From: Xanthobacteraceae bacterium
GTDB taxonomy: Bacteria; Pseudomonadota; Alphaproteobacteria; Rhizobiales; Xanthobacteraceae
DNA length: 6,860 bases
Reading direction: 5' to 3'
Assembly (NCBI GenBank): GCA_030043175.1
Contig: JASHYD010001204.1
Span: 1 to 6,860 of the forward strand
Made by a program: the position numbers and the translations under genes. The notes under the pieces were generated by a model. It saw nothing but the letters and a program-made list of their open reading frames with translations, ran no database searches and was not told where the DNA came from. Positions 1 to 6,341 of the stretch are shown piece after piece; within the stretch, counting starts at the first letter, position 1; the number at the start of each line of letters is the position of its first letter.

Positions 1-282
1 GCAGCACTCGACTTTGTCAAGGCGGGCGCCATCATCGCCAACATGATCGAGTCCTATCTCGCTGCAGGCGCTCCGCCGCTGAATGCGGAAGGAGCCGACC
101 ATGCTGAATCCAAAGATTGCCGATCATCATCTGACCCGACAAGCGTGCATCTACATTCGTCAGTCGACGCCGGCGCAAGTGCGCTTCAATCAGGAGACGG
201 TCGTCCATTACTGGATCGAACATCGCATCGTCTCTGCAGCACAACGCAAACCAAATACGCCATATGCCATCACAATCGATGA
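1..282 (+). CDS. C-terminal part of an unidentified protein, 5' end outside the window
   Basis: Frame 1 is open from the left edge to a stop at 280-282. The first 35 or so codons read as plausible protein (AALDFVKAGAIIANMIESYL, then AAGAPPLNAEGADHAE) with a hydrophobic helical stretch. From about position 101 the frame overlaps the recombinase remnant in frame 2, and its translation turns into low-quality sequence rich in Ser, His and Cys. The native protein therefore probably ended near here, and the present C-terminus may be an artefact of the rearrangement that broke the recombinase. The close overlap with a well-spaced Shine-Dalgarno sequence for the next gene suggests the two were translationally coupled, as accessory genes upstream of serine recombinases often are. 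I do not recognise the family and assign no function. Confidence 0.35.
   Translation, partial: AALDFVKAGAIIANMIESYLAAGAPPLNAEGADHAESKDCRSSSDPTSVHLHSSVDAGASALQSGDGRPLLDRTSHRLCSTTQTKYAICHHNR
87..94 (+). promoter_or_regulatory. Shine-Dalgarno site of the recombinase remnant
   Basis: GGAAGGAG lies six bases before the ATG at 101. It is a near-ideal ribosome binding site and decides the start at 101 over the in-frame ATG at 83. It is the best ribosome binding site seen in the window, and it now drives only a 32-codon recombinase stub fused to other sequence. Confidence 0.6.
101..196 (+). pseudogene. N-terminal remnant of a serine recombinase (resolvase/invertase family)
   Basis: The 32 residues from the ATG at 101 read MLNPKIADHHLTRQACIYIR followed by QSTPAQVRFNQE. 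This matches the opening beta strand of serine site-specific recombinases: the Y-x-R-x-S motif (Tyr18, Arg20, Ser22) supplies the catalytic serine, and the residues after it resemble the family's R-Q-S-[ST]-P-x-Q-V signature. Such proteins cut and rejoin DNA in transposons and integrative elements and are normally 200 to 700 residues long. After Glu32, where the family usually continues with a S-x-x-R-Q-Y motif, homology stops abruptly. The rest of the catalytic domain and the whole DNA-binding part are missing, so this cannot be active. It is the 5' end of a destroyed mobile-element gene, and the frame stays open into the next segment. Confidence 0.7.
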
Positions 283-361
283 CGCTACTGACCGGCGGCT
301 GCGAGAATGGGTGGCAAACTCCGGACATCTTCGTCCATCATCCCCAACGCAAACTGTTTGA
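197..361 (+). pseudogene. Fragment resembling an internal part of a tyrosine recombinase/integrase
   Basis: Downstream of the serine recombinase stub the same frame reads TVVHYWIEHRIVSAAQRKPN and then TPYAITIDDATDRRLREWVA before ending at 359-361. The string QRKPNTPYAITIDDATDRRLREWV resembles the part of short rhizobial integrases that reads roughly R-Q-K-K-T-x-x-P-[YF]-x-[IV]-[TE]-[IL]-[TD]-[DE]-x-T-[RK]-x-A-[IL]-x-x-[WY]. That part lies just before the catalytic domain's first conserved arginine. No catalytic Arg, His or Tyr box follows, so only a fragment is present. The resemblance is from memory and moderate. The start of homology is unclear; residues 33 to 44 could belong to something else. 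The fragment has no start codon of its own and is translated, if at all, as a fusion to the recombinase stub. Confidence 0.4.
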
Positions 362-373
362 GGTGCATTATGC

Positions 374-802
374 GTGGACGGTCAGCTAATGACCGACCAT
401 GTTTTTCCGTCCACGTTAGATCATTTCATAACGAGCGCGACGGCGGGCTCGCAGAGTCGGGCGGAGATAAATCGTTTGCGGGTGTCAGCAAGAGCGGCGT
501 TCGAGCGCGTCAACATCTCTCTGGCGTCCCTTCAAAGTTCGCTGCTGCTGCTGGCCGAAATCGAGCGATTAAACTCTTTGCGCCCGATAGCTTTACCATT
601 GCCAGAAAGGCCAGCTCTGGGAAGGGAGGCATTGCGAACAGACCTGCGTTCGTCACCCGTTTGGTGGGACGTTTACCCCGCTTTACCGAAATCCATAAGA
701 CTTGGCGAAATCGAAGCGGCCGACCAACGCGAGGCTATCGAGAAGGCGGCTAAGAAATTCCAGCAAAACCCGGCGATACTAATCGTGATCCGGCGGGCCT
801 GA
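374..802 (+). CDS. Small hypothetical protein with a rhizobial-type C-terminal module
   Basis: This frame encodes 142 residues from the GTG at 374, or 137 from the ATG at 389. GTG is preferred because GAGGT at 360-364 sits nine bases before it; the ATG has only a weak GGACGG. The first two thirds are mostly helical, with a leucine-rich stretch (residues about 48 to 70) that could form an amphipathic helix. The last 45 residues, from VWWDVYPALPKSIRLGEIEA to the end, look like a compact module found in many small Bradyrhizobium and Mesorhizobium hypotheticals: W-x-V-Y, then G-x-[IV]-E-A-x-[DN]-x-x-E-A-I-E-K-A-A, ending in a basic tail. The good fit to that pattern argues that the gene is real despite lying among debris. 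Its function is unknown. It stands alone, with no co-directional intact neighbour. Confidence 0.55.
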   Translation: MDGQLMTDHVFPSTLDHFITSATAGSQSRAEINRLRVSARAAFERVNISLASLQSSLLLLAEIERLNSLRPIALPLPERPALGREALRTDLRSSPVWWDVYPALPKSIRLGEIEAADQREAIEKAAKKFQQNPAILIVIRRA

Positions 803-1141
803 TTGGCGGCCAGGCTTGCGCCGCGCGCTCCGATCTGGCCGATGGCGCCCGGAAGTCTGCCTTGTGCATTTGCGGAGTTGCCGACGGAAGGGAACTGGCT
901 TTTGAATGTTTGTGGCGGCCGGCGTCTGAGAAAACCTTCACACAATCGGACATCCGGTCAACCACGACTAGCTCATCCGGCGCACGTAACCGAATTCGTC
1001 GGCAATGGCGCGCTGGATGCCGACCAGCTCGCCTTCGTGGCGGGTGTTACCCGACCGGTGGTAGATTTCTTCGCTGACGATGTCTGGCGCCTCCATCGAG
1101 GATTGGAGGCACCGCGTCTCGCGTGTTTGCCAAACAGCGCG
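803..1141. other. Stretch with no recognisable gene between the hypothetical gene and the M20 remnant
   Basis: The plus-strand frame used by the M20 remnant is open across this stretch, but its translation (rich in Arg, Pro and Ala, with no family signature) does not resemble the N-terminal half of an amidohydrolase; the expected C-G-H-D metal motif is absent. On the minus strand the only protein-like text is the short frame at 968-1096. The stretch therefore looks like unrelated DNA that replaced the 5' half of the M20 gene. Confidence 0.5.
968..1096 (-). CDS. Possible 42-residue ORF, unidentified
   Basis: On the minus strand a short frame runs from the ATG at 1096-1094 to a TAG at 970-968. 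It reads MEAPDIVSEEIYHRSGNTRH, then EGELVGIQRAIADEFGYVRR and MS. The composition is well balanced, with amphipathic helical spacing in the second half, and it looks more like protein than any other frame here. No good Shine-Dalgarno sequence is visible. The open frame extends a little upstream without an ATG (to about 1144), so it may be the C-terminal stub of a longer gene cut by the M20 fragment. I do not recognise a family. A chance ORF is a real possibility at this length. Confidence 0.2.
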   Translation of the reverse strand: MEAPDIVSEEIYHRSGNTRHEGELVGIQRAIADEFGYVRRMS

Positions 1142-1867
1142 ATTTCAGATCCGAGAACGGCCGTTGTGCTTGGCCAGCATGTCATGGTCGGACCGGCTGG
1201 AGCCGTAGCTGGGCGTATGGGAGCGATCACCTCCGCAGCCGACAGCCTGCAAATCCGACTGTTCGCACGCGGAGTTCATGCTTCGATGCCGCAGGCCAGC
1301 ATCGATGCCGTTGTAATGGCCGCAGCGACGGTGATGCGGCTGACAAACCGTGGTTTCACGGGAGGTCGCCGCTGCAGACGCTGCCGTGGTTACCGTGGGC
1401 GCGCTGTAGGCCGGTACAAAGGAAAAACGTCATCCCCGATGAGGCGATCATCAAGCTTAACGTGCGCACGTTTGATGTGGAGACACGTGCTTGCCGCTAT
1501 CGAACGGACCGTCAAAGCTGAGGCCGCGGCATCGGGTGCCCCTCGAGCTCCAGAGATAACACCACTGGACCGCTATCCTCTGAACGTGAATAACCGGGAG
1601 GCGATTACGCGCGTTGCCGGTGCGTTCCACCGACACTTTCCGCCCGACCGAGTTTGGCAAACTGGTCCGGCACCAGCGAGCGAGGATTTCGGGTCGTTTG
1701 GAACAGAATGGCAAGCCCCATCCGTGTTCTGGTTCGTCGGTGGCACAGACCCTGACACTTACGCAAAGGCCAAGAAGGCAGGTCACCTCAACGACATTCC
1801 GGTCTACCAAGCGGTGGACCATTTATTTGGCGCGGATATAACAACGAATGGCTTCACGCTCACATAG
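1142..1867 (+). pseudogene. Decayed C-terminal half of an M20-family amidohydrolase (hippurate hydrolase/aminoacylase type)
   Basis: M20 amidohydrolases are metal-dependent enzymes that cleave N-acyl amino acids or similar amides; intact ones are about 390 residues. Here only the C-terminal half is recognisable, spread over all three plus frames. Frame 2 (1142-1342) gives VVLGQHVMVGPAG and RGVHASMPQASIDAVVMAAA. Frame 3 (1344-1427) gives VSREVAAADAAVVTVGAL, a stop TAG at 1407-1409, then AGTKE. Frame 1 (1428 to about 1485) gives NVIPDEAIIKLNVRTFD. Frame 2 again (from 1487) gives VLAAIERTVKAEAAASGAP and PASEDFGSFG, whose SEDF glutamate is a metal-ligand motif, and ends near GHLNDIP at about 1801. 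The lesions are an extra base near 1343, a CAG-to-TAG change at 1407, an extra A in the run at 1423-1427, and an indel between about 1477 and 1487. The N-terminal metal site is missing and the last 30 or so residues are replaced. It is non-functional. Confidence 0.85.
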
Positions 1868-1972
1868 CCGCCTTTGTGCGTGCGCGGTTGGCTTCATGTA
1901 AGCCTCGAAAATCTTTCAACGCGGTGTGAACACGCTCGCTCAGTGGGCGTCAAAAGCGGCTCGCGGCAACGG

Positions 1973-2188
1973 CTAGAAAGGATCGCGCTTCCAATCCTCG
2001 CCCAGCATCCGTCTAACGTCGTCTTCAAAGATATCGAGCGTTCGGGCAAACAAATCCAGAGTGCGCTTGGCTTCAGTCGTATCAAGGCCAATGCCGGCTA
2101 ACCGCTCGACCCGTTCCCGCTGACACGCGACTATACGTCGTCCCTCGATGACGTGCCGGCGTGCCATTTCTGTCTTGGTTTGTTCCAT
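1973..2188 (-). CDS. Small helical hypothetical protein, 71 residues
   Basis: The minus-strand frame from the ATG at 2188 encodes MEQTKTEMARRHVIEGRRIV and continues to LGEDWKRDPF. It resembles a common class of short rhizobial hypotheticals that begin with a helix of the form H-[VI]-x-E-G-x-R-x-[IV]-x-x-Q-R-x-x-[IV], followed by a turn with G-x-D-T-x-x-A and a second helix ending in a run of hydrophobic and charged residues. The whole chain is predicted to be two amphipathic helices, possibly a coiled-coil hairpin. GGGG at 2194-2197 on the opposite strand sits about five bases before the start and can act as the ribosome binding site. A second ATG at residue 8 is less well placed. Function is unknown. 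The frame is intact and flanked by degraded DNA; no operon partner is evident. Confidence 0.6.
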   Translation of the reverse strand: MEQTKTEMARRHVIEGRRIVACQRERVERLAGIGLDTTEAKRTLDLFARTLDIFEDDVRRMLGEDWKRDPF

Positions 2189-2796
2189 TTTGACCCCACG
2201 AAATGGAACCCCCGAACGTAGGAGGGTCTGGAGCAGGGATCAACGTGGCCGTTTGCCCGCCCGCCTTTGCCATTTGGCGTCTACAGCTCCTTGCCAGCCG
2301 GCCGCTGACCTGGCTCGCCACGACCGTGGCGCGAAGCTCGGTCTCAGAGGCAGGGTTGTCGGATGGCGCGAAGCTGGAACAAGCAAATACGGAGCGCTCT
2401 CGACCAACAACAGGCGCGTCGAGAACTGGTGGCAGGCCACCGCCAACTGGGGCGCCCCGATATCGTTAAACCAGAGCTATATTGGTTCCCTTCTCGGAAC
2501 CGATCAGGCCACTCGATGCTGTTCCCTGTATGTTCTTGCTGGTCGGATGGCCTTGACGCACGACAGCATGCGACGCCACGGCGTCCATGGCTTTGTTCGT
2601 GGGATGGCTGGCCTGATGGCGCCACCGTGACGTCTTTCAGACCGCGCAGTGCGCGGTAGTCGCTGCGGCAAACTTGGGGCGACGGCTGTGCCGAATGGGA
2701 TTGAACGGGCCGACAGGAAATCCGTCGCATCCCGCAAGAAACTCCACCTGAGCCGGGTTGAAGCCTCACGCCTACTGGCGGCCGCCACAACGCTTT
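2189..2796. other. 608-base stretch without a recognisable gene; replaces the 3' end of the aas-like gene
   Basis: Several frames are open here on both strands, as expected in GC-rich DNA, but none gives a translation I can tie to a family. On the minus strand the aas-like frame runs through to a stop at 2344-2346. Another minus frame near the right end reads PAQVEFLAGCDGFPVG, which looks protein-like but is short and broken. On the plus strand the longest frame (2148-2630) has no credible ribosome binding site. A 7-bp perfect hairpin lies at 2641-2657. The stretch is best read as rearranged DNA, possibly several fragments. Confidence 0.5.
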
Positions 2797-5265
2797 TTGG
2801 GCGGCGTTCGCCAATATGTTGCGATGCGAGAGCACGACGCCCTTTGGCGCTCCCTCCGAACCGGAAGTGAATAGGATCACGGCCGGATCGTCGGGGTTGC
2901 GTTTTGCGAGCGGCGTCTTGGCCTCGATCAAGCCACGCAGTTTGTCGGCGAGCCTGATCGATTTTCGTATGTCCTCCAGATAAACGATGCTCACTTGGCG
3001 GGCGAGCTGGCCGACGAGCGCAGCGAGGTTGCTCTTGTCGACGAAGGCGCGCGAGGTCACGATGGTGCTGAGATCAGCAGCCCGACAGGCCGCGAGGATG
3101 TGGGTCGCGCCGGCCGTGAAGTTGATCATCGCGGGCACGCGTCCCGCCGACATCAGGCCAACTACCGTGACGGCTGCCGCGTTGGTATTCGGCAGCATCA
3201 CGCCGACCGATTTGCCTTCGACCGCGTATCGCATGTATTTGCGGCCAAGGATCGTGGCGCCGATTAACAGTCGTTTATAGCTCGACGCGCCGGTCACCGG
3301 GTCTTCCACCGCGACGCGGCGTATGCCGTGGATCTTCGCCGCCTCGATCACCTCATCCACTACGGTGCGGTCGGTCGAAGTGGTACGGAAGAGGAGATCG
3401 GACATGATTCCGTAGAGTTCCGCGCCCGCCGCCTGGCGGCGATACTTGCCCTTCAACGTGGGGTCGACCGTGAGCTTCACCGGCTCGAGCACAGTCACGG
3501 TCACCTTGGGGAACCAGCGCGGGCGCACCTGCGCCCTCGACAGGCGGGTGAACGGCGTCCGCTCGAGGCCGGTGATGCGCACCGGTATCACCGTGGCCTC
3601 CGATTTGTCAGCAATCAGGCCAGCGCCGTCATACACCTTCATCAGGCTGCCAGTGACGGTGATGCGCCCTTCGGGAAAGATCACCAACGGCTCCCCGGCC
3701 CTCACAATATTGACGAGCGAGCGGATCAGGATCGGCTTGAGCGGGTCGAGTGGCACGGCGTGCGCAAACCGCAGGAAAGGCTTCACCCACCAGCGCTGTG
3801 CCATGCCGTGGTCGATGGCGAAGACTGGTGTCTTGCGGATCAGCGTCGCCGACAGAGCTGCGTCAAGGAAGCTCACATGGTTGAGCGCGATGATGACACG
3901 GGGGCCCGCCTTCTCGATATTCTCAAGGCCCTTTACCTCGAGGCGGTAGAAGGCGCGAAATATGATCGAAAGGAGGTCGCGCAGCGCGCTTGTCGGCATG
4001 GTGCGAGCGATCGCAATCGCCACTACCAGACTCGTGGCCCCGACGATGCGAAATAAGCTCGATGTGCTCAGAGCGTGTGGCCCGAGCAGCGTTTCACTCT
4101 GCACGAGCCCGACCATCACGGTGCCGACCGTCATGAAGCCAGCAGTGAGGACGTTGCAGGCGGCAATCACTCGCGCGCGGTGATCGGCTCCCGCCCACGC
4201 CTGGACCGCCGCGAACGACGGGACGATGAAAAGGCCCCCAGAGATCGCGAGTCCGGCGAGATCGATCGCGATGTGCAGCCCATGCGGCGAAGCCAGCGTC
4301 GCAGCGATCCCCATCGGCATGGCCGCCGGTGTCAGCGAATAAGTCGCCCCGCCGAGATCGAGGGCGAATAGGCCGAGCAGAACCGCACCGACGGCGGTCG
4401 GCAGCAGGATGATGCGCCCGGCCGACAGCCAAGCGGCGAGTCCGGAGCCGACCGCGATTGCGACAGCGAAAATCGCCAGGAAAAGGGTGCCGACGCCCTC
4501 GGTACCGTTGAGCACGTTCTTCACGAGCGGTAGCAGCAGCGAGAGCACCACGGCGCCAACCATCCAGAACCAGCTCGTTACGATGCCGCCCCACCACAGC
4601 CGTGAATCCGCCCACAGGTGTTTGAGCAGGTCTGCGGTCGAACTCACGATATTCCATCGCACGACAAGACCGGGGGCACCCTCACCGGTGCGGGGGATCA
4701 TCAAGCTCGAGACCCAGCACAGCACAGCGAATGTCATGATCAGGGCGCCGAAGGTCACCGGACTGCCGCCGTCACGCGCCGTGAAGCTCGCGATGATCGT
4801 CCCGAGGAGGATCGCCATGAAGGTCGCGGCCTCGACCAGCGCGTTGCCGGCCGAAAGATCCTCGCGGGCCAAATGATCGGGCAGGATGCCGTATTTGATC
4901 GGGCCGAACAGCGCGGCGATGATGCCAAACAGCGCCAACGCGACGAACAGCAGGGGTAGTGACCGCGTCGCGAAGCCTGCGATCGCGATGCCGACGACGA
5001 AAATCTCGACGAGCTTGAGATAACGCGCGATGATTGCTTTGTCGAAGCGGTCGGCAAGCTGCCCGCCCAGCCCCGAGAGGATGAAGAACGGCGCAATGAA
5101 GATCGCGAGTGCGAGCGTGTTCAGCGAGGCCGCGCCATCGCCACCGATATGGAAGATGATGAGGAACCCCAGCGCGTTCTTGAGGAAATTGTCGTTGAAC
5201 GCGGAGAAAAACTGACACCAGAACAAAGGCGCGAAGCGCCGAGACGTCATGAGATGCGTTGCCAT
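2344..5265 (-). pseudogene. Truncated LplT-Aas fusion: MFS lysophospholipid transporter + PlsC acyltransferase + cut AMP-binding domain
   Basis: The intact family imports lysophospholipids through an LplT-like MFS domain and re-acylates them with an Aas-type acyltransferase/acyl-ACP synthetase at the inner membrane. From the ATG at 5265, residues 1 to about 425 form about twelve membrane segments, opening with LFWCQFFSAFNDNFLKNALG. Residues about 440-600 are a PlsC domain with the H-x4-D motif (HVSFLD, 463-468), FPEGR (530-534) and VIPVRITG (559-566). An AMP-binding domain begins near 630 and reaches the P-loop TSGSEGAPKGV (800-810). Homology ends at about residue 823 (position 2797). About 150 unrelated residues follow before the stop, replacing some 300 or more residues of the adenylation domain. 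Full-length relatives have about 1100 residues. The frame is also open upstream to 5526, but that part crosses the operators and reads as non-coding. GGAAAG lies about eight bases before 5265. Transport and acyl transfer could survive; fatty-acid activation cannot. Confidence 0.85.
2641..2657. repeat. Short perfect inverted repeat (7-bp arms, 3-base loop)
   Basis: ACCGCGC, AGT, GCGCGGT forms a perfect GC-rich hairpin inside the gene-less stretch, about 140 bases from the point where the aas-like homology ends. No T-run follows on either strand, so it is not a convincing intrinsic terminator. It may be a recombination or protein-binding site, or chance in GC-rich DNA. Confidence 0.3.
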
Positions 5266-5416
5266 GGCACGTGCTTTCCGATCGGCTCCGGGGGGCTTGC
5301 GAAAGCTATCGCGGGAAAAATCAAGGCCGCCGGTCGATCGGCGGCGGGAGGGCAGGCTTGGTGCGGCTTTGGTGCGGTCAATCTCGATCAGCGGCGAGCT
5401 AGCGTAAGCAAGGGCT

Positions 5417-5421
5417 TGAAC
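5417..5421. promoter_or_regulatory. Possible TGAAC operator half-site, left of the operator cluster
   Basis: A lone TGAAC with no matching right half lies 24 bases left of the first full operator. It could be a degenerate fourth or fifth site, or chance. It is noted because a similar half-site also lies on the right side (5515-5519), 23 bases beyond the third full operator. Confidence 0.25.
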
Positions 5422-5440
5422 ATTCCACTCTCCATGGCTA

Positions 5441-5453
5441 TGAACAATGTTCA
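5441..5453. promoter_or_regulatory. TetR-type operator 1 (TGAACA-A-TGTTCA)
   Basis: This is a perfect 6-1-6 palindrome of the form TGAAC-N3-GTTCA in the space between the divergent aas-like and tetR genes. It lies nearest to the aas-like gene, about 175 bases from its start codon. The same core recurs at 5470 and 5492. Palindromes of this size are typical binding sites for a TetR dimer, and the adjacent tetR gene is the obvious candidate. Confidence 0.65.
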
Positions 5454-5468
5454 CGGTGTGCCATATCC

Positions 5469-5505
5469 GTGAACGATGTTCAAGATATTTTTGAACATCG
5501 TTCAC
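5469..5505. promoter_or_regulatory. 15-bp perfect inverted repeat holding operators 2 and 3
   Basis: GTGAACGATGTTCAA (5469-5483), a 7-base AT-rich spacer, and TTGAACATCGTTCAC (5491-5505) form a perfect inverted repeat. Each arm contains its own near-palindromic copy of TGAAC-N3-GTTCA (5470-5482 and 5492-5504), so the element can be read as two operators 22 bases apart, about two helical turns, placing them on the same DNA face. The right arm ends 20 bases before the tetR start codon. A dimer, or a pair of dimers, bound here would cover the likely promoters of both genes, giving autoregulation and control of the aas-like gene. A weak promoter-like pair for tetR (TTCAAG at 5480 and CAAAAT at 5504, 18 bases apart) overlaps it. 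Confidence 0.75.
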
Positions 5506-5514
5506 AAAATTTCG

Positions 5515-5519
5515 TGAAC
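5515..5519. promoter_or_regulatory. Possible TGAAC half-site in the tetR leader
   Basis: TGAAC occurs again 23 bases after the start of operator 3 and five bases before the tetR ATG. It replaces any Shine-Dalgarno sequence in this leader: none is visible between the inverted repeat and the start codon. It may be a weak accessory operator or chance. Confidence 0.25.
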
Positions 5520-5524
5520 CAGCC

Positions 5525-6157
5525 ATGTCAAAAACTGCCGAACGCCGGCTACAGCTGAAAAACGCTCTGATTTCCGCCGCCGAACGGACAATCGATAACC
5601 ACGGCCTGGGTGGACTGAAGGCCAGGGCGCTCGCCTACCGCGTAGGCTGCGCGGTCGGCGCGATCTACAACGTGGTCACCGACCTCGATGACCTTGTCTT
5701 CGAGGTGAATTCCCGCACACTCGCTGCGCTCGAGCGCCAGCTTGCCGCCGCCGAACAGGCCTCCGGTGCGGTCGAGGCGTCGACCGCGGTCGATCGGCTG
5801 GTGCGGCTGGGAACGGCCTATCTCGCCTTCGCGGCTGCCCACACGCTGCGCTGGCGCGCCCTGTTCGAGCACCGTCCACCGCCGGGAAAGGCTCTGCCCG
5901 ACCGGTATCTCGAGGAGCAGAGGCAGTTGTTCCGCCTTATCGAGGAGCCGCTGGGTGAACTGCAGCCGCATCTGTCGCGCGAGCGGCGGGCGCTGGTAGC
6001 TCGCTCCTTGTTCTCCGCAGTCCATGGGATGATCATGCTGGGGCTCGAGGAGAAGCTCCAGGCGCTTCCCCTCGAATCCCTGCGCGAGCAGGTTGCTCTC
6101 ATCGTCTCGATGATCGGCCGCGGCATGCTAGCCGAGACCGCAGACGCCGCTGGATGA
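5525..6157 (+). CDS. TetR/AcrR-family transcriptional regulator, probable repressor of itself and the divergent aas-like gene
   Basis: A 210-residue protein of normal TetR length. The N-terminal helix (AERRLQLKNALISAAERTID) leads into a helix-turn-helix at about residues 29-53, with GLKARALAYRVGCAVGAIYN matching the conserved A-x-x-x-G-[VC]-x-x-G-x-[IL]-Y. The C-terminal ligand-binding part (from about 75) has Y-L-A-F-A-x-x-H-x-x-x-[FW]-R-x-[LM]-F-E, typical of the TetR_C/WHG-type sub-group. The gene is divergent from the aas-like gene, and the shared 259-bp space holds three TGAAC-N3-GTTCA palindromes, the last ending 20 bases before the start. This strongly suggests autoregulation and control of the neighbour. 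The inducer is unknown; a fatty acid, acyl-CoA or lysophospholipid would fit the neighbour's role, which is inference. The start has no clear Shine-Dalgarno sequence, and no better start exists upstream. Confidence 0.9.
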   Translation: MSKTAERRLQLKNALISAAERTIDNHGLGGLKARALAYRVGCAVGAIYNVVTDLDDLVFEVNSRTLAALERQLAAAEQASGAVEASTAVDRLVRLGTAYLAFAAAHTLRWRALFEHRPPPGKALPDRYLEEQRQLFRLIEEPLGELQPHLSRERRALVARSLFSAVHGMIMLGLEEKLQALPLESLREQVALIVSMIGRGMLAETADAAG

Positions 6158-6215
6158 ACCGTATTCGAAATCGACCAGCCGCTCGCCGCCGTCTAATTGG
6201 CGTTGCGGTAATGCC

Positions 6216-6231
6216 CCGCCTTCACGGGCGG
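6216..6231. terminator. Weak hairpin between two convergent genes
   Basis: CCGCC, TTCACG, GGCGG forms a 5-bp GC stem in the 184-base space between the ends of the convergent tetR and hydrolase genes. Its position suits a bidirectional terminator, but no T-run follows on either strand, so it would at best be an imperfect or factor-assisted terminator. Nothing else is recognised in 6158-6341. Confidence 0.25.
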
Positions 6232-6341
6232 CGGAATTCGGAGAAGCCGATGCGTCCGGGATCGTCGGCCCCCGCGGTGCCGCAAGCAGGCGAGAACCCA
6301 CGCACTGACACCCCTGATATTGCTCGGCGTCCGCGCTCCAA

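Noticed and set aside
803..1867. A continuous 354-residue plus-strand frame taken as one intact gene
   Set aside because: Only parts of it match the M20 family, and the conserved blocks move into the other two frames in the middle, so it is a pseudogene read through by chance.
2148..2630. 160-residue plus-strand frame
   Set aside because: No recognisable family, no good ribosome binding site, and it overlaps both the end of the small minus-strand gene and the read-through tail of the aas-like gene; nothing favours it over the competing frames.
3328..4056. 242-residue plus-strand frame opposite the aas-like gene
   Set aside because: It lies wholly antisense to well-conserved PlsC and transporter coding sequence, and its composition is the usual Arg/His-rich shadow of GC-rich coding DNA.
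4094..4657. 187-residue minus-strand frame inside the transporter domain
   Set aside because: It is a shifted reading of the transporter coding sequence; the correct frame gives clear membrane segments while this one is Arg-rich.
5266..5526. In-frame extension of the aas-like gene to an ATG at 5526
   Set aside because: The 87 extra residues show no family resemblance, the stretch contains the operator cluster, and homology to the transporter begins just after the ATG at 5265.
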